Origin: Gammaproteobacteria bacterium
GTDB lineage: Bacteria > Pseudomonadota > Gammaproteobacteria > DSM-16500
Reading direction: 5' to 3'
DNA length: 64,000 nucleotides
Assembly (NCBI GenBank): GCA_019634835.1
Contig: JAHCAO010000007.1
Coordinates: 1 to 64,000 of the forward strand
In this document: one piece after another, positions 36,530 through 46,462 of the stretch
How positions within the stretch are numbered: the first letter of the stretch is position 1
How the letters are laid out: each line of letters opens with the position of its first letter
The notes under the pieces: model-generated
The model's input: the letters and a program-made list of their open reading frames with translations, nothing else
Told to the model about the DNA's origin: nothing
The model's database searches: none
Program-made: the position numbers and the translations under genes

Positions 36530-37951
36530 TTACTTCCCTATCTCTTTTAACTTAGTTGCGGCTAACTGAGCCACCAAACCACCAATATTACCAGCACCTT
36601 GCATCAGCAAAACATCGCCATCTTGTAATTCCTGCTCGAACAATGATGGCAAAGTATGGTGACATTCCACAAAGATGGGTTCAATGTGACCACGTTTTTT
36701 TATTTCACTAGCCAATGACATACCATCTGCACCTTGAATATAATCTTCTCCAGCAGAATAAACATCTAGCAACATCAATTTGTCCGGTTTAGACAATACA
36801 TTGCAAAAATCGCTGAATAAATCACGCGTGCGAGTATATCGATGAGGTTGATACACCATCACCAAACGTCGGTCCGGCCAACTCTCTCTAGCGGCTTGTA
36901 ACGTGGCAGCAATTTCACGCGGGTGATGCCCATAATCGTCCACTAACGTCACTTGCCCGCCATTTAGTAAAGAAAAATCGCCATAAACCTGGAAGCGGCG
37001 GCTTATTCCAGCAAAATTTTCTAATGCATCAGCGATAGCACGGTCTTGCACTTTCAATTCTGATGCCACTGCAACAGCAGCAAGTGCATTTAATACATTA
37101 TGCCGCCCGGGTAAATTCAATGTCACTGGCAATGGTGATTGGCCTTTGGGGCGCTCAATAATGAATTTAGTCTGCATACCACTCTGGGTATAACTTAATG
37201 TTCTAAAGTCAGCTTCGCTGGTAATTCCATACGTAATCACTGGCCGTGAAAGCATGGGCATGATTTCACGCACAATAGGATCATCAATACAGAGTATGGC
37301 TAAACCATAAAATGGCAACCGGTGAAGAAATTCCAAAAAGGTTGCTTTTAATCGCTCAAAATCATTTTCATAAGTCCCCATATGATCTTGATCTATGTTT
37401 GTTACAATTGAAATCATAGGCTTGAGATATAAAAATGATGCATCACTTTCATCTGCCTCAGCAACCAGATAATGACCACGTCCCAAGCGTGCATTGCTCC
37501 CAACACTATTTAACCGACCACCAATGACAAAAGTCGGGTCAAGTCCTGCCTCAGCAAGAATACTGGTCACAAGACTAGTTGTTGTCGTTTTACCATGTGT
37601 GCCTGATACAGCAATACCATACCGAAACCGCATCAACTCACCCAGCATTTCTGCTCTAGGCACAATAGGAATATGCGCATTCCGCGCCGCTTCTAATTCA
37701 GGATTATGCCAATCCACCGCTGAAGAACGCACGATAACATCTGCATTTTTAATGTGACTCGCATCATGTCCACGATAAATGATGGCACCCATCACACGCA
37801 GCCACTGAGTCAACGAATTCTCAGATAAATCCGAGCCAGAAACCGTATAACCTTGACGTAACAACACCTCAGCAATACCGGCCATGCCAACGCCGCCCAC
37901 ACCTACAAAGTGGACATGTTTAATATGTCCCATCTCAAACATCCAACTCAA
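36530..37951 (-). CDS. murC: UDP-N-acetylmuramate--L-alanine ligase
   Basis: MurC, 473 residues, adds L-Ala to UDP-MurNAc, the first amino acid of the peptide stem. Seen: VHFVGVGGVGMAGIAEVLL (UDP-binding), SGTHGKTTTTSL (ATP P-loop), HNVLNALAAVAVA and DDYGHHPREIAATLQA. The mature start may be ATG 37933 (MGHIKHVHFVG), since the six residues before it are not conserved. Next to murG (13 bp) in the dcw cluster. Confidence 0.97.
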   Translation of the reverse strand: MSWMFEMGHIKHVHFVGVGGVGMAGIAEVLLRQGYTVSGSDLSENSLTQWLRVMGAIIYRGHDASHIKNADVIVRSSAVDWHNPELEAARNAHIPIVPRAEMLGELMRFRYGIAVSGTHGKTTTTSLVTSILAEAGLDPTFVIGGRLNSVGSNARLGRGHYLVAEADESDASFLYLKPMISIVTNIDQDHMGTYENDFERLKATFLEFLHRLPFYGLAILCIDDPIVREIMPMLSRPVITYGITSEADFRTLSYTQSGMQTKFIIERPKGQSPLPVTLNLPGRHNVLNALAAVAVASELKVQDRAIADALENFAGISRRFQVYGDFSLLNGGQVTLVDDYGHHPREIAATLQAARESWPDRRLVMVYQPHRYTRTRDLFSDFCNVLSKPDKLMLLDVYSAGEDYIQGADGMSLASEIKKRGHIEPIFVECHHTLPSLFEQELQDGDVLLMQGAGNIGGLVAQLAATKLKEIGK

Positions 37952-37963
37952 TGGTTAACCTCC

Positions 37964-39055
37964 TCAATGAATGACTTCGCACAGTATCTTATAAAATCTC
38001 TCTGCCACATTAACTCTGCGTAATTGATAAGCTGCTTTTGCCATATCAAAACGACTCTCCGGCGATTGCGAGAATTGCTTGACTACATCAGCCAACCGAT
38101 CTTCTGTTAATTCAGATTGTTGAATACAAAGCGCTGCTTTATGCTTCACCATAAAATCCGCATTGGCTGTCTGATGATCGTCTACTGCAAATGGAAAGGG
38201 TACAAAAATCGCTCCTACCCCTACAGCACAAAGCTCAGTGACTGTTAAAGCACCTGCGCGACATAATACCATGTTTGTCCACGCATAAGCATGTGCCATA
38301 TTTTTAATAAATGGTGTAAGGTTTGCCTGCACCCCCATCGATTCATATGCTTTTTTTGCTGCTGCATAATGCTTCTCGCCAGTTTGATGCCATATCTCAG
38401 GGCGCTCTTCATGTTTTAATTTTGCGATCGCACGCGGCACCACCTCATTCAATGCTTTCGCTCCTAAACTACCCCCTAATATGAGTAAACGAAACGGCGC
38501 ATGATTTGGTATTAAACGTTCTTGGGGTGGGGGTAAGTGCTCAAGCTCGTGCCGCACAGGATTACCAATAGTCATCACTTTAGATCGGGGCGTGAAAGCA
38601 GTCGGGAACCCTTCTAATATCCGCTTTGAAAAGCACGCAAGCGCCCGATTTGTCAATCCCACTTTAGCATTTTGCTCATGAATAATCAGCGGACAACGTG
38701 TCAGCCAGCTTGCTATGCCACCAGGGCCGCTAACAAATCCCCCCATACCAATGGTAATGTCCGGATGGATTTTTTTTATTACACGCATGGATTGCTGAAT
38801 AGCAAGAAAAATTTTAAATGGTGCAAGCATCAATGTTTTGATACCTTTGCCCCGTACTCCATTAATGGTAATAAAATGCAAGGGAATATTAACTTCCGGT
38901 ACCAAACGCGATTCCATCCCCTGCTTCGTGCCTAACCAATGCACATCAACGCCATGCTGTTGTAAATAGTTCGCGATAGCGAGCCCAGGAAACACATGCC
39001 CTCCTGTGCCTCCTGCCATAATTAATACACGTTTTAGCTGTGTGGTTGAAGTCAT
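37964..39055 (-). CDS. murG: UDP-GlcNAc transferase MurG (lipid II synthesis)
   Basis: MurG, 363 residues, adds GlcNAc to lipid I to give lipid II at the inner face of the membrane. Seen: the N-terminal glycine loop MAGGTGGHVFPGLAIA, HEQNAKVGLTNR, LGGSLGAKALNEVVP, and the C-terminal UDP-GlcNAc site CRAGALTVTELCAVG followed by FPFAVDDHQTANA. GT-B fold, standard length. It starts 3 bp after ftsW. Confidence 0.97.
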   Translation of the reverse strand: MTSTTQLKRVLIMAGGTGGHVFPGLAIANYLQQHGVDVHWLGTKQGMESRLVPEVNIPLHFITINGVRGKGIKTLMLAPFKIFLAIQQSMRVIKKIHPDITIGMGGFVSGPGGIASWLTRCPLIIHEQNAKVGLTNRALACFSKRILEGFPTAFTPRSKVMTIGNPVRHELEHLPPPQERLIPNHAPFRLLILGGSLGAKALNEVVPRAIAKLKHEERPEIWHQTGEKHYAAAKKAYESMGVQANLTPFIKNMAHAYAWTNMVLCRAGALTVTELCAVGVGAIFVPFPFAVDDHQTANADFMVKHKAALCIQQSELTEDRLADVVKQFSQSPESRFDMAKAAYQLRRVNVAERFYKILCEVIH

Positions 39056-39058
39056 GTT

Positions 39059-40213
39059 TTATTTAATGCCTAGTCCCGCTAATCGATTTTCGTGATCTAT
39101 ACGCAATAACACCGCAATGACAATACAGTTTACCAATATACTGCTGCCACCATAACTCATTAATGGCAGCGTTAACCCTTTAGTAGGTAACAGCCCAGAG
39201 TTTACACCAATACTGACAGTAAATTGAATGGCTATCCACAACCCAAATCCATAGGCAAGAAATCCAGCATAATGTCTATTCAGTTGTTGCGCAGCTCTGG
39301 CTATCAAAAATATCCGCGTAACAAGAAAAAGAAATAAACCCATGACGATAAGCATACCGAATAATCCCAATTCTTCTGCAATCACAGCAAATAGAAAATC
39401 AGTGTGTGCTTCAGGTAAGTAAAACATCTTCTGAATACTTTTGCCTAACCCAACACCAAACCACCCTCCTCTGCCAAAAGCAATTAATGATTGAGTCAAC
39501 TGATATCCTGTATCAAATGGCCGCTCCCATGGATTTAAAAAACTGGTTAATCGTGCTAATCGATAAGAAGCAGAAACCGCAATTAAGGCCAATGCACCCA
39601 GTGCTAATGAAAACAACACGGCGAAGTGACGAAGACGCATTCCTGCCAGAAACATTAAACCCAACGTGGTAGCAGTGACTACTACTGTTGCCCCAAAATC
39701 AGGTTCGCGTAAGAGCAACACCGCCACCACACTCAACACTAACATAGGCTTCAGAAAACCACTTAATTGACGCTGGACTTCATTGTTATGTCTCACCAAA
39801 TACCCTGCCATATAGACGACTACCATGAATTTAGTCAACTCGGACACTTGAAAAGTAAAAGGACCATACCCAATCCAGCGAGCACTTCCATTCACACTAT
39901 GGCCCATGCCAGGTATCAATACAAGCGCCAGCATAAGCATCACACCTAGCAAAAGATACCCGCCCCATTTTTCCCAATAGGAAGTATCAATTTGCATTAC
40001 AATACCCCCTAATAAAACACCTAATGCCAAGAAAATTAACTGTTTAAAAAGAAAATAAAACGGTTGATGCATTTGTTTATCAGAAATGACAATGGACGCT
40101 GACGTCATCATGAGCAATCCTAATACTACGATTAGAAGAATAGTAACCACAAGCCACTTATCGTAAAGAGCAGGTGCAACAGCTTGATGGACGGCAGCAT
40201 GAGAACGCATCAC
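39059..40213 (-). CDS. ftsW: Septal peptidoglycan polymerase FtsW
   Basis: FtsW of the SEDS family, 384 residues, with about ten membrane helices; polymerises lipid II at the septum together with FtsI. Signature regions: GHSVNGSARWIGYGPFTFQVSELTKF, LLREPDFGATVV with the catalytic Asp, and the C-terminal PTKGLTLPLMSYGGSS. Complete. Its place between murD and murG is standard. Confidence 0.96.
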   Translation of the reverse strand: MMRSHAAVHQAVAPALYDKWLVVTILLIVVLGLLMMTSASIVISDKQMHQPFYFLFKQLIFLALGVLLGGIVMQIDTSYWEKWGGYLLLGVMLMLALVLIPGMGHSVNGSARWIGYGPFTFQVSELTKFMVVVYMAGYLVRHNNEVQRQLSGFLKPMLVLSVVAVLLLREPDFGATVVVTATTLGLMFLAGMRLRHFAVLFSLALGALALIAVSASYRLARLTSFLNPWERPFDTGYQLTQSLIAFGRGGWFGVGLGKSIQKMFYLPEAHTDFLFAVIAEELGLFGMLIVMGLFLFLVTRIFLIARAAQQLNRHYAGFLAYGFGLWIAIQFTVSIGVNSGLLPTKGLTLPLMSYGGSSILVNCIVIAVLLRIDHENRLAGLGIK

Positions 40214-40229
40214 GTACCTCTCACAGACC

Positions 40230-41567
40230 CTACAGCTTTTCCACTATTTCCGTGAAAACCCGGCCTCTATGTTCATAATTATTAAACATGTCAAAACTCG
40301 CACAAGCTGGAGATAATAAAACACTATCATCTGGTTGTGCGACCACCGCAGCTTGTTGAATAGCATCATCCATACTATTCGCAAATGATAATGGAACACG
40401 ATTCCCAACGGCATTAGCAATATCGTTGGCTGCTTCGCCTATCAGGACAATATGGCGAGAATATTTTTCAATCGCAGGAACAAGCGATTGAAAATCAGCA
40501 TTCTTACCCACACCTCCTAAAATGACAATCAACTTACCTATTATCTCGCTCCCCAATCCTTCAATCGCTGCTTGCGTCGCACCAACGTTAGTCCCTTTAG
40601 AATCGTTGTACCACCTTACACCATTACGTTCACGAACCAACTGGCAACGATGAGGCAATCCTTTAAATTCCCGTAATACTTTTAGCATGGGTTCGAAGGG
40701 TAATCCTAATCCATATCCTATTGCTAACGATGCCAGCGCATTTGCTTGATAGTGTTTACCCCTTACTGGTAATTCGTTAACAGGCAGTAATACCGTATCC
40801 GCGAAAGCAAGATAAGTTTCTTTTCCTTTGGTTAATAACCCAAATTCACTTTGCCCTGGCATATCTGAAGTAAAATATAATTTCTTTTGTAATGTTTTCT
40901 CATAACATTCTGTCAATGGGTCGTCTCGATTGCACACAGCAATTTGGCAATTTTGATAAACACGATATTTTGCACGCTGATAATGAACCAGATCCTCATA
41001 ACGGTCCATGTGATCGGCTGTCACATTCAATACTGTCGCCACCTGTGGCTTTAAAGAATAGGTTGTTTCTAATTGAAAGCTTGATAGCTCTAACACAAAG
41101 AGATTGGCAACAGGATGATTTAGCAATAAATCTAAAGCTGGTACACCTAAATTACCACCTGCTTGAACATGATAACCCGCCGTTTCTGTCATGTTGCCTA
41201 CTAAGGTTGTCACCGTGCTTTTCGCATTCGTCCCAGTAATCGCGATTACTGGAACATTCACTGCACGTGCAAATAATTCAACGTCCCCAATCACGGGAAC
41301 TCCTCGCTTTACTTGTTTAGCGATGGCTGGTTCACGTAATGCAATCCCAGGACTGAGAATAATACGAGTTGCTTTTTCAAGTAATGAATCATTGAGCCCA
41401 CCCAATACCACAGGAACATCCGGACAATGACGGGAAAAAGTTTCTAAATAAGGAGGAGCTTCTCGCGTATCCATCACAGTAATTGGCAAACCACAATTTT
41501 TAAGATAGCGCGCGCAAGAAAGACCTGTTGCACCTAATCCAACAATTACATGTAATTCAGTAGACAT
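40230..41567 (-). CDS. murD: UDP-N-acetylmuramoyl-L-alanine--D-glutamate ligase
   Basis: MurD, 445 residues, adds D-Glu to the peptide stem. Seen: VIVGLGATGLSCARYL, ITGTNAKSTVTTLVGNM (P-loop with Ser in place of the usual Thr), LSSFQLE, NVTADHMDRY, and WYNDSKGTNVGATQAAIEGL with LSPACASFDMFNNYEHRGRVF at the end. All family blocks are in order. It is separated from mraY by 187 bp containing a short repeat. Confidence 0.97.
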   Translation of the reverse strand: MSTELHVIVGLGATGLSCARYLKNCGLPITVMDTREAPPYLETFSRHCPDVPVVLGGLNDSLLEKATRIILSPGIALREPAIAKQVKRGVPVIGDVELFARAVNVPVIAITGTNAKSTVTTLVGNMTETAGYHVQAGGNLGVPALDLLLNHPVANLFVLELSSFQLETTYSLKPQVATVLNVTADHMDRYEDLVHYQRAKYRVYQNCQIAVCNRDDPLTECYEKTLQKKLYFTSDMPGQSEFGLLTKGKETYLAFADTVLLPVNELPVRGKHYQANALASLAIGYGLGLPFEPMLKVLREFKGLPHRCQLVRERNGVRWYNDSKGTNVGATQAAIEGLGSEIIGKLIVILGGVGKNADFQSLVPAIEKYSRHIVLIGEAANDIANAVGNRVPLSFANSMDDAIQQAAVVAQPDDSVLLSPACASFDMFNNYEHRGRVFTEIVEKL

Positions 41568-41673
41568 AGTTAAATCTCTATTTATGATGTTTCAGCCATC
41601 ATTGTTCAAAGTAACAGATAGACAGCAGACATCCCGCTAAAAGCAATCATCCTATTATTTCTTAGCAACTGGA

Positions 41674-41714
41674 TTGCAGGATGCAACCTTAAACGCCACG
41701 GATAGCGTGTGTAG
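41674..41714. repeat. Short dispersed repeat (family D), copy 1
   Basis: Starts TTGCAGGATGCAACCTTAAA and ends AGCGTGTGTAG in the murD-mraY gap. It aligns base by base with 48064-48104 upstream of mraZ (about 75 percent identity by eye). AGGATGCAA.CCT is partly palindromic. Confidence 0.4.
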
Positions 41715-41754
41715 AATTCCTTAGCAGGCGCGGTATTCAGTAAAACGCTTGCCC

Positions 41755-42837
41755 TCATCTCAATTTCAGCGTCGCTAATCCGCACAATACCAACACAAAT
41801 GTAATAATCCAAAACCTTACAATGACTCGAGGTTCCGGCCAACCTTTCAATTCAAAATGATGATGAATAGGTGCCATTTTAAAGATGCGCTTGCCTGTTA
41901 ATTTGTATGAGCCTACTTGTAAAATTACAGAGACTGTTTCCAAAACAAAAATACCACTCATTAAAAAAAACACGATTTCCTGACGTACTATCACAGCAAT
42001 CATCCCAAGCGCCGCGCCCAATGCTAACGCGCCCACATCGCCCATAAATACCTGTGCTGGATACGTGTTAAACCATAGAAACCCTAGACCTGCGCCAACG
42101 AGCGAACCGCAAAATACCACTATCTCACCTACACCAGGAACATAAGGAATAGCAAGATAGGTTGCATGATGAATATTCCCTGTCGCATAAGCAAACACGC
42201 CCAATGCACCACTAATCATCACCGCAGGCATGATAGCAAGCCCGTCTAAACCATCCGTTAAATTCACAGCATTGCTGGATCCTACAATGACAAAATAAGT
42301 AAATAATATGAAGAATGGCCCCATGGCTAATGACAAGTTCTTAAAAAATGGGAGAACCAATTGTGTCTCAACAGGTAAACTGGCGGTATAGTACAAATAA
42401 CAAGCCGCTCCAAAACCTAAGAGGGATTGATATAAATATTTTTGTCTTGCTGGCATACCGCGACTGTGTTTCAACACCAATTTCCGGTAATCGTCCCAAT
42501 ATCCGATTGCACCAAAACCCAATGTAATAACCATCACTAGCCAAACATAACGATTAGACAAGTCACTCCATAATACCGTGCTAAGAAGCACAGAAATCAG
42601 AACTAATGTACCTCCCATGGTTGGTGTACCCGCTTTGCTTAAATGGCTTTGCGGGCCATCATCACGAATTACTTGGCCTACATGATGTGAACTTAATTGG
42701 CGGATGATGCTAGGCCCAAGCAACAGCGCCATCACTAATGCTGTCAAGGTACCCAATATTGCCCGTAACGTCAGATATTGAAAAACATGAAAAACATGGA
42801 AGTATTTAGCCAGCCATTCACTTAACCATAATAACAT
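41755..42837 (-). CDS. mraY: Phospho-MurNAc-pentapeptide transferase
   Basis: MraY, 360 residues, ten membrane helices, moves phospho-MurNAc-pentapeptide onto undecaprenyl phosphate to form lipid I. Seen: GTPTMGG, the catalytic GYWDDYRKL (DD pair), [21 protein letters not shown] and [15 protein letters not shown] (His motif). Complete. The gene normally before it, murF, is missing: murE ends only 27 bp upstream. Confidence 0.97.
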   Translation of the reverse strand: MLLWLSEWLAKYFHVFHVFQYLTLRAILGTLTALVMALLLGPSIIRQLSSHHVGQVIRDDGPQSHLSKAGTPTMGGTLVLISVLLSTVLWSDLSNRYVWLVMVITLGFGAIGYWDDYRKLVLKHSRGMPARQKYLYQSLLGFGAACYLYYTASLPVETQLVLPFFKNLSLAMGPFFILFTYFVIVGSSNAVNLTDGLDGLAIMPAVMISGALGVFAYATGNIHHATYLAIPYVPGVGEIVVFCGSLVGAGLGFLWFNTYPAQVFMGDVGALALGAALGMIAVIVRQEIVFFLMSGIFVLETVSVILQVGSYKLTGKRIFKMAPIHHHFELKGWPEPRVIVRFWIITFVLVLCGLATLKLR

Positions 42838-42864
42838 TCAGTTTCCCCATACATTGTTGACTGC

Positions 42865-44403
42865 TTAATGTCCTTGAGCGAGAGTCACCGCTGATAATGA
42901 CAGCGTTTCTTTGACTTTCTCCATATCATCAAATGGAATCTTTTCATCCCCAATTTGCTGATAGCGTTCAGCTCCTTTACCTGCAATTAAAATACAATCT
43001 TTTGCTGAAGCCCATTGTATACTGTTCTGGATTGCTTTAGAACGATCAAGCTCAATCAAAACACGCTCTGGGTGGGAAAAACCTTGCATGATGTCACTAG
43101 CAATGTCCTCTGGTTTTTCATGCCTAGGATTATCGTTAGTGACAATCACTTGGTCAGCTAATTGCTCAGCAATTTTTGCCATTAGCTGTCGCTTACCGCG
43201 ATCTCTTTCACCCCCGCAGCCAAACACACAGAATAACTTGCCAGCAGTGTGCAGTCTCAACGCTTGTAACACTTTTTCTAATGCATCCGGCTTATGGGCG
43301 TAATCAACAACAATGAGAGGCTGCCTACCACCGCCTACTGTTTGCATGCGACCAGGTACAGTCTTTAATTGAGAAAGGTGGTGTACAACATCTGAAAATG
43401 GAACACCATATAAACATAAGGCAGCCAATGCAGCGAGGCTATTGCTTAAATTAAACTGTCCCATTAACGGCAACAATAATTCACTGTTACCCCATGGAGA
43501 AAAAACAAAAGCCCTGATACCTTGCAAAGTCATTTCCACATTCTTGGTATACACTAATGGAACATTCGATGAGATTGACAAAGACTTGCGTGTGCAATAA
43601 GCAGTGATTGACTTGTATGGTAATAATTCATTTGTCCATTTACGACCATAAGAGTCATCCGCATTCATTACCACCTGTTTAACAGGAAATTCAGCGAGAA
43701 ATCGCCGTTTAACATTAGCATACGCTTCCATGTCACCATGATAATCCAGGTGGTCTTGTGTGAGGTTGGTGAATATACCGGTATCAAACTCAATCCCTGC
43801 GATACGATCTTGATTGATACTATGCGAAGAGATTTCCATTGCAATGGTTTGCGCACCTTGATCCACAAACTGGGCCAGTCGTGATTGCAACGTAACAGCA
43901 TCTGGTGTAGTCAGGCCCACTGCATCCAACGCTCCATAAAAACCGCTGCCCAACGTCCCAATCAGGCCACAGCGAACGTTTAACGCTTGTAAAATTTGAG
44001 CGATAAAATGCGTACAAGATGTTTTACCGCTCGTGCCCGTCACACCAATCATGCGCATTTTGCTTGCTGGATGACCATAAAAGCGCGCAGCAAATTTGCC
44101 AATTTTCTGTTGTAGTTGATAAATAGGAATGAGAGGAACATTTTCATGCCAAGTAAGAGGCGCATTCACTGTTTTAGCTTCCATCAACACCGCTGTTGCA
44201 CCACGTGAAATGGCATCTAAAATATATTTTTCACCATCTCTCTGCGTGCCTTTAAGAGCGAAAAATAAGCTATTTGCTTGAGTTTGACGGCTATCTAACG
44301 CGACACTCATCACCTCACGATCTGCCTGCGTTGGAATTTGACCATCCTCTTCTAACAGTTTTAATAAGCGCATGAGTACCTTCACTAAGTTAGAACCATA
44401 CAA
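42865..44403 (-). CDS. murE: UDP-MurNAc-tripeptide synthetase (meso-DAP-adding)
   Basis: MurE, 512 residues, adds the third stem amino acid. P-loop GVTGTSGKTSCTHF (a Ser where TGTNGKT is usual); YAHKPDALEKVLQAL; and NDNPRHEKPEDI, whose DNPR motif is the known mark of meso-diaminopimelate rather than lysine use. The N-terminal domain contains VALDSRQ. Full length, not fused to MurF: no second ligase domain follows. It starts 15 bp after ftsI. Confidence 0.97.
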   Translation of the reverse strand: MYGSNLVKVLMRLLKLLEEDGQIPTQADREVMSVALDSRQTQANSLFFALKGTQRDGEKYILDAISRGATAVLMEAKTVNAPLTWHENVPLIPIYQLQQKIGKFAARFYGHPASKMRMIGVTGTSGKTSCTHFIAQILQALNVRCGLIGTLGSGFYGALDAVGLTTPDAVTLQSRLAQFVDQGAQTIAMEISSHSINQDRIAGIEFDTGIFTNLTQDHLDYHGDMEAYANVKRRFLAEFPVKQVVMNADDSYGRKWTNELLPYKSITAYCTRKSLSISSNVPLVYTKNVEMTLQGIRAFVFSPWGNSELLLPLMGQFNLSNSLAALAALCLYGVPFSDVVHHLSQLKTVPGRMQTVGGGRQPLIVVDYAHKPDALEKVLQALRLHTAGKLFCVFGCGGERDRGKRQLMAKIAEQLADQVIVTNDNPRHEKPEDIASDIMQGFSHPERVLIELDRSKAIQNSIQWASAKDCILIAGKGAERYQQIGDEKIPFDDMEKVKETLSLSAVTLAQGH

Positions 44404-44418
44404 TGTGCTTCTTTACCG

Positions 44419-46140
44419 CTACTTCCGCTGAAGATCATCCGTATCAGGAGGCACATTCAAAAGACGCAGTGCTCCTTCCATAATTTTTTGGAAAACGGGC
44501 CCTGAAACTAGTCCGCCGTAATAATGTTTCCCTTTAGGGTCATCAATCAGAACTGTCACAACCAAACGAGGATCACTAAGCGGAGCAATCCCTACAAACG
44601 ATGAAATATAACGATGTTTTTGATAACCGCCTATGCCATTTTTTTTTACTGTACCAGTTTTACCAGCTACATGATACCCAGGCACTGATATTGTTTCTGC
44701 GGTTCCTCCTTTAGAAAATACAGCCTCTAATAATACTAGCATTTGCTTTGCAATTTTAGGATTCAGTACCAGCTTCCCTTGCGGCGGTTTTTCTACCTTT
44801 AGTAAAGAGAGTGGTAATTTCACACCATTATTTGCTAGCACGGAATAAGCACGACTAATTTGTAATATGGTTGCCGACATTCCATAACCAAATGCAAGAG
44901 TAGCCAAAACAAACTGCCCCCAAGGATGATGTTTGACAAGTAATCCATTCTGCTCCCCAGGAAATCCTATTCCAGTGCTTTCACCAAACCCAACTCTATG
45001 TAATACATCCCACAATTGGTCTGGCGGTAACGCAAGTACAATTTTACCAGCACCCATGTTACTTGAGATTTGCAGAATTTGTGACATGCTAAGCAACCCA
45101 TTGTTTTTTTCATCCTTCACCACATTATGTCCTACCCGCATCCAACCGGGTGAAGTATCAATGATAGCGTCTGCTTTAAAACGGCCACTTTCTAGAGCAC
45201 TGGCAACAGTGAATGTTTTTATAGTAGATCCAGGCTCAAAACTATCTGTTACTGCACGATTGCGGAAATTCTCTCTTTTCACACCTAAACGATTATTTGG
45301 ATTAAACGATGGCACATTAACCATGGCAAGCACTTCACCTGTTTTTACGTCCAGTACAATCACTGAACCAGATTCCGCTTTATTTTCTATTACACCAGAC
45401 AATAGCTCTCGATAAGCAAGGTACTGAATTCGTCTATCAATACTTAATATAAGGTCCCGTCCTGGTTCTTGCTCTTGAATAGCTTGCACATCTGAAATAA
45501 CACGCCCTATCCTATCTTTAATCACCCATTTTTTACCTGGCTCACCTCGCAGCCATTGATTGTATGCAAACTCCAGACCTTCTTGTCCTTGATCGTCAAT
45601 GTTAGTAAAGCCAATTACATGCGCGGTCACTTCGCCTTCAGGATAATAGCGCCGATATTCCTGTTGTAAGTAAACACCAGGAATATTGAGCGCTTTAATT
45701 TGATTAGCTATTTCTGGAGAGAGCGAACGTTTGAGATAAACAAATTCACGCTTTTTTTTCAGGCTTTTATTCCAAATCGCAGTCACTTCTTTTTGTTTCA
45801 GATTGGTGAGATGCGATAATGAAATCAACCTTTCTTTTGTGGACGAAAATTCTTGAGGATTCATCCAAACAGAATATACCGTGGTACTAACCGCCAATGG
45901 AAACCCATTGCGGTCTACTATCATCCCACGAATAGACGGCGTATTGATAAGACGCAATACACGCTCATCACCTTGATGACGTAAAAAATGCTGGTTCAGA
46001 ATTGCAAGATCGAAAACTCGCCATATCAGCCCACCCACAATGAGCGCTATCACTAATAATATAAGATAGAATCGCCATGCAATATAGGACATGTGCTGCT
46101 GGGTCATTTCATTTTTATAAAATTCGTCATTCGTGAACAA
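44419..46140 (-). CDS. ftsI: Septal transpeptidase FtsI (PBP3)
   Basis: FtsI/PBP3, 573 residues, cross-links septal peptidoglycan. One membrane helix at about residues 22-42 (FYLILLVIALIVGGLIWRVF); pedestal domain from IRGMIVDRNGFPLAVS; transpeptidase motifs STIK (in FEPGSTIKTFT, with the acylated Ser), SSN (QISSNMG) and KTG (VAGKTGTVKK). All catalytic motifs present. It overlaps ftsL by 14 bp. Confidence 0.97.
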   Translation of the reverse strand: MFTNDEFYKNEMTQQHMSYIAWRFYLILLVIALIVGGLIWRVFDLAILNQHFLRHQGDERVLRLINTPSIRGMIVDRNGFPLAVSTTVYSVWMNPQEFSSTKERLISLSHLTNLKQKEVTAIWNKSLKKKREFVYLKRSLSPEIANQIKALNIPGVYLQQEYRRYYPEGEVTAHVIGFTNIDDQGQEGLEFAYNQWLRGEPGKKWVIKDRIGRVISDVQAIQEQEPGRDLILSIDRRIQYLAYRELLSGVIENKAESGSVIVLDVKTGEVLAMVNVPSFNPNNRLGVKRENFRNRAVTDSFEPGSTIKTFTVASALESGRFKADAIIDTSPGWMRVGHNVVKDEKNNGLLSMSQILQISSNMGAGKIVLALPPDQLWDVLHRVGFGESTGIGFPGEQNGLLVKHHPWGQFVLATLAFGYGMSATILQISRAYSVLANNGVKLPLSLLKVEKPPQGKLVLNPKIAKQMLVLLEAVFSKGGTAETISVPGYHVAGKTGTVKKNGIGGYQKHRYISSFVGIAPLSDPRLVVTVLIDDPKGKHYYGGLVSGPVFQKIMEGALRLLNVPPDTDDLQRK

Positions 46141-46462
46141 CCATTACTGATTGATGATCAGGAACAATCATACCTAATTTATTCTCAGCAATTTGCTGAA
46201 TGCGTGCCTGCATCATCCACGTACTAAGCTCTAAAAGTAACCGCCCTTTCTGCTCATGTAAATGATGCTGTTCGGCTATATTACGCTGATAGGCCGCATG
46301 CATAATACGAGTGATATGAGTCACATAGATAATGCTTAATGCTGACAACAACACAGCAAGCACTAAAGCAACAACAACGATTTGCCTGCGATTTAATAAA
46401 TGAGTCAATAATAAATGTCGAGATAAAACACCTTGATGAACTAAGCGTGCTGCCGCGTTCAT
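46127..46462 (-). CDS. ftsL: Cell division protein FtsL
   Basis: FtsL, 111 residues. A short basic cytoplasmic tail, one membrane helix at about residues 30-50 (IVVVALVLAVLLSALSIIYV), and a periplasmic leucine-zipper-like helix (HLHEQKGRLLLELSTWMMQ) that pairs with FtsB, then the conserved AENKLGMIVPDHQSVMVV. It overlaps rsmH by 4 bp and ftsI by 14 bp. Recognised by layout and context; FtsL sequences are poorly conserved. Confidence 0.93.
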   Translation of the reverse strand: MNAAARLVHQGVLSRHLLLTHLLNRRQIVVVALVLAVLLSALSIIYVTHITRIMHAAYQRNIAEQHHLHEQKGRLLLELSTWMMQARIQQIAENKLGMIVPDHQSVMVVHE

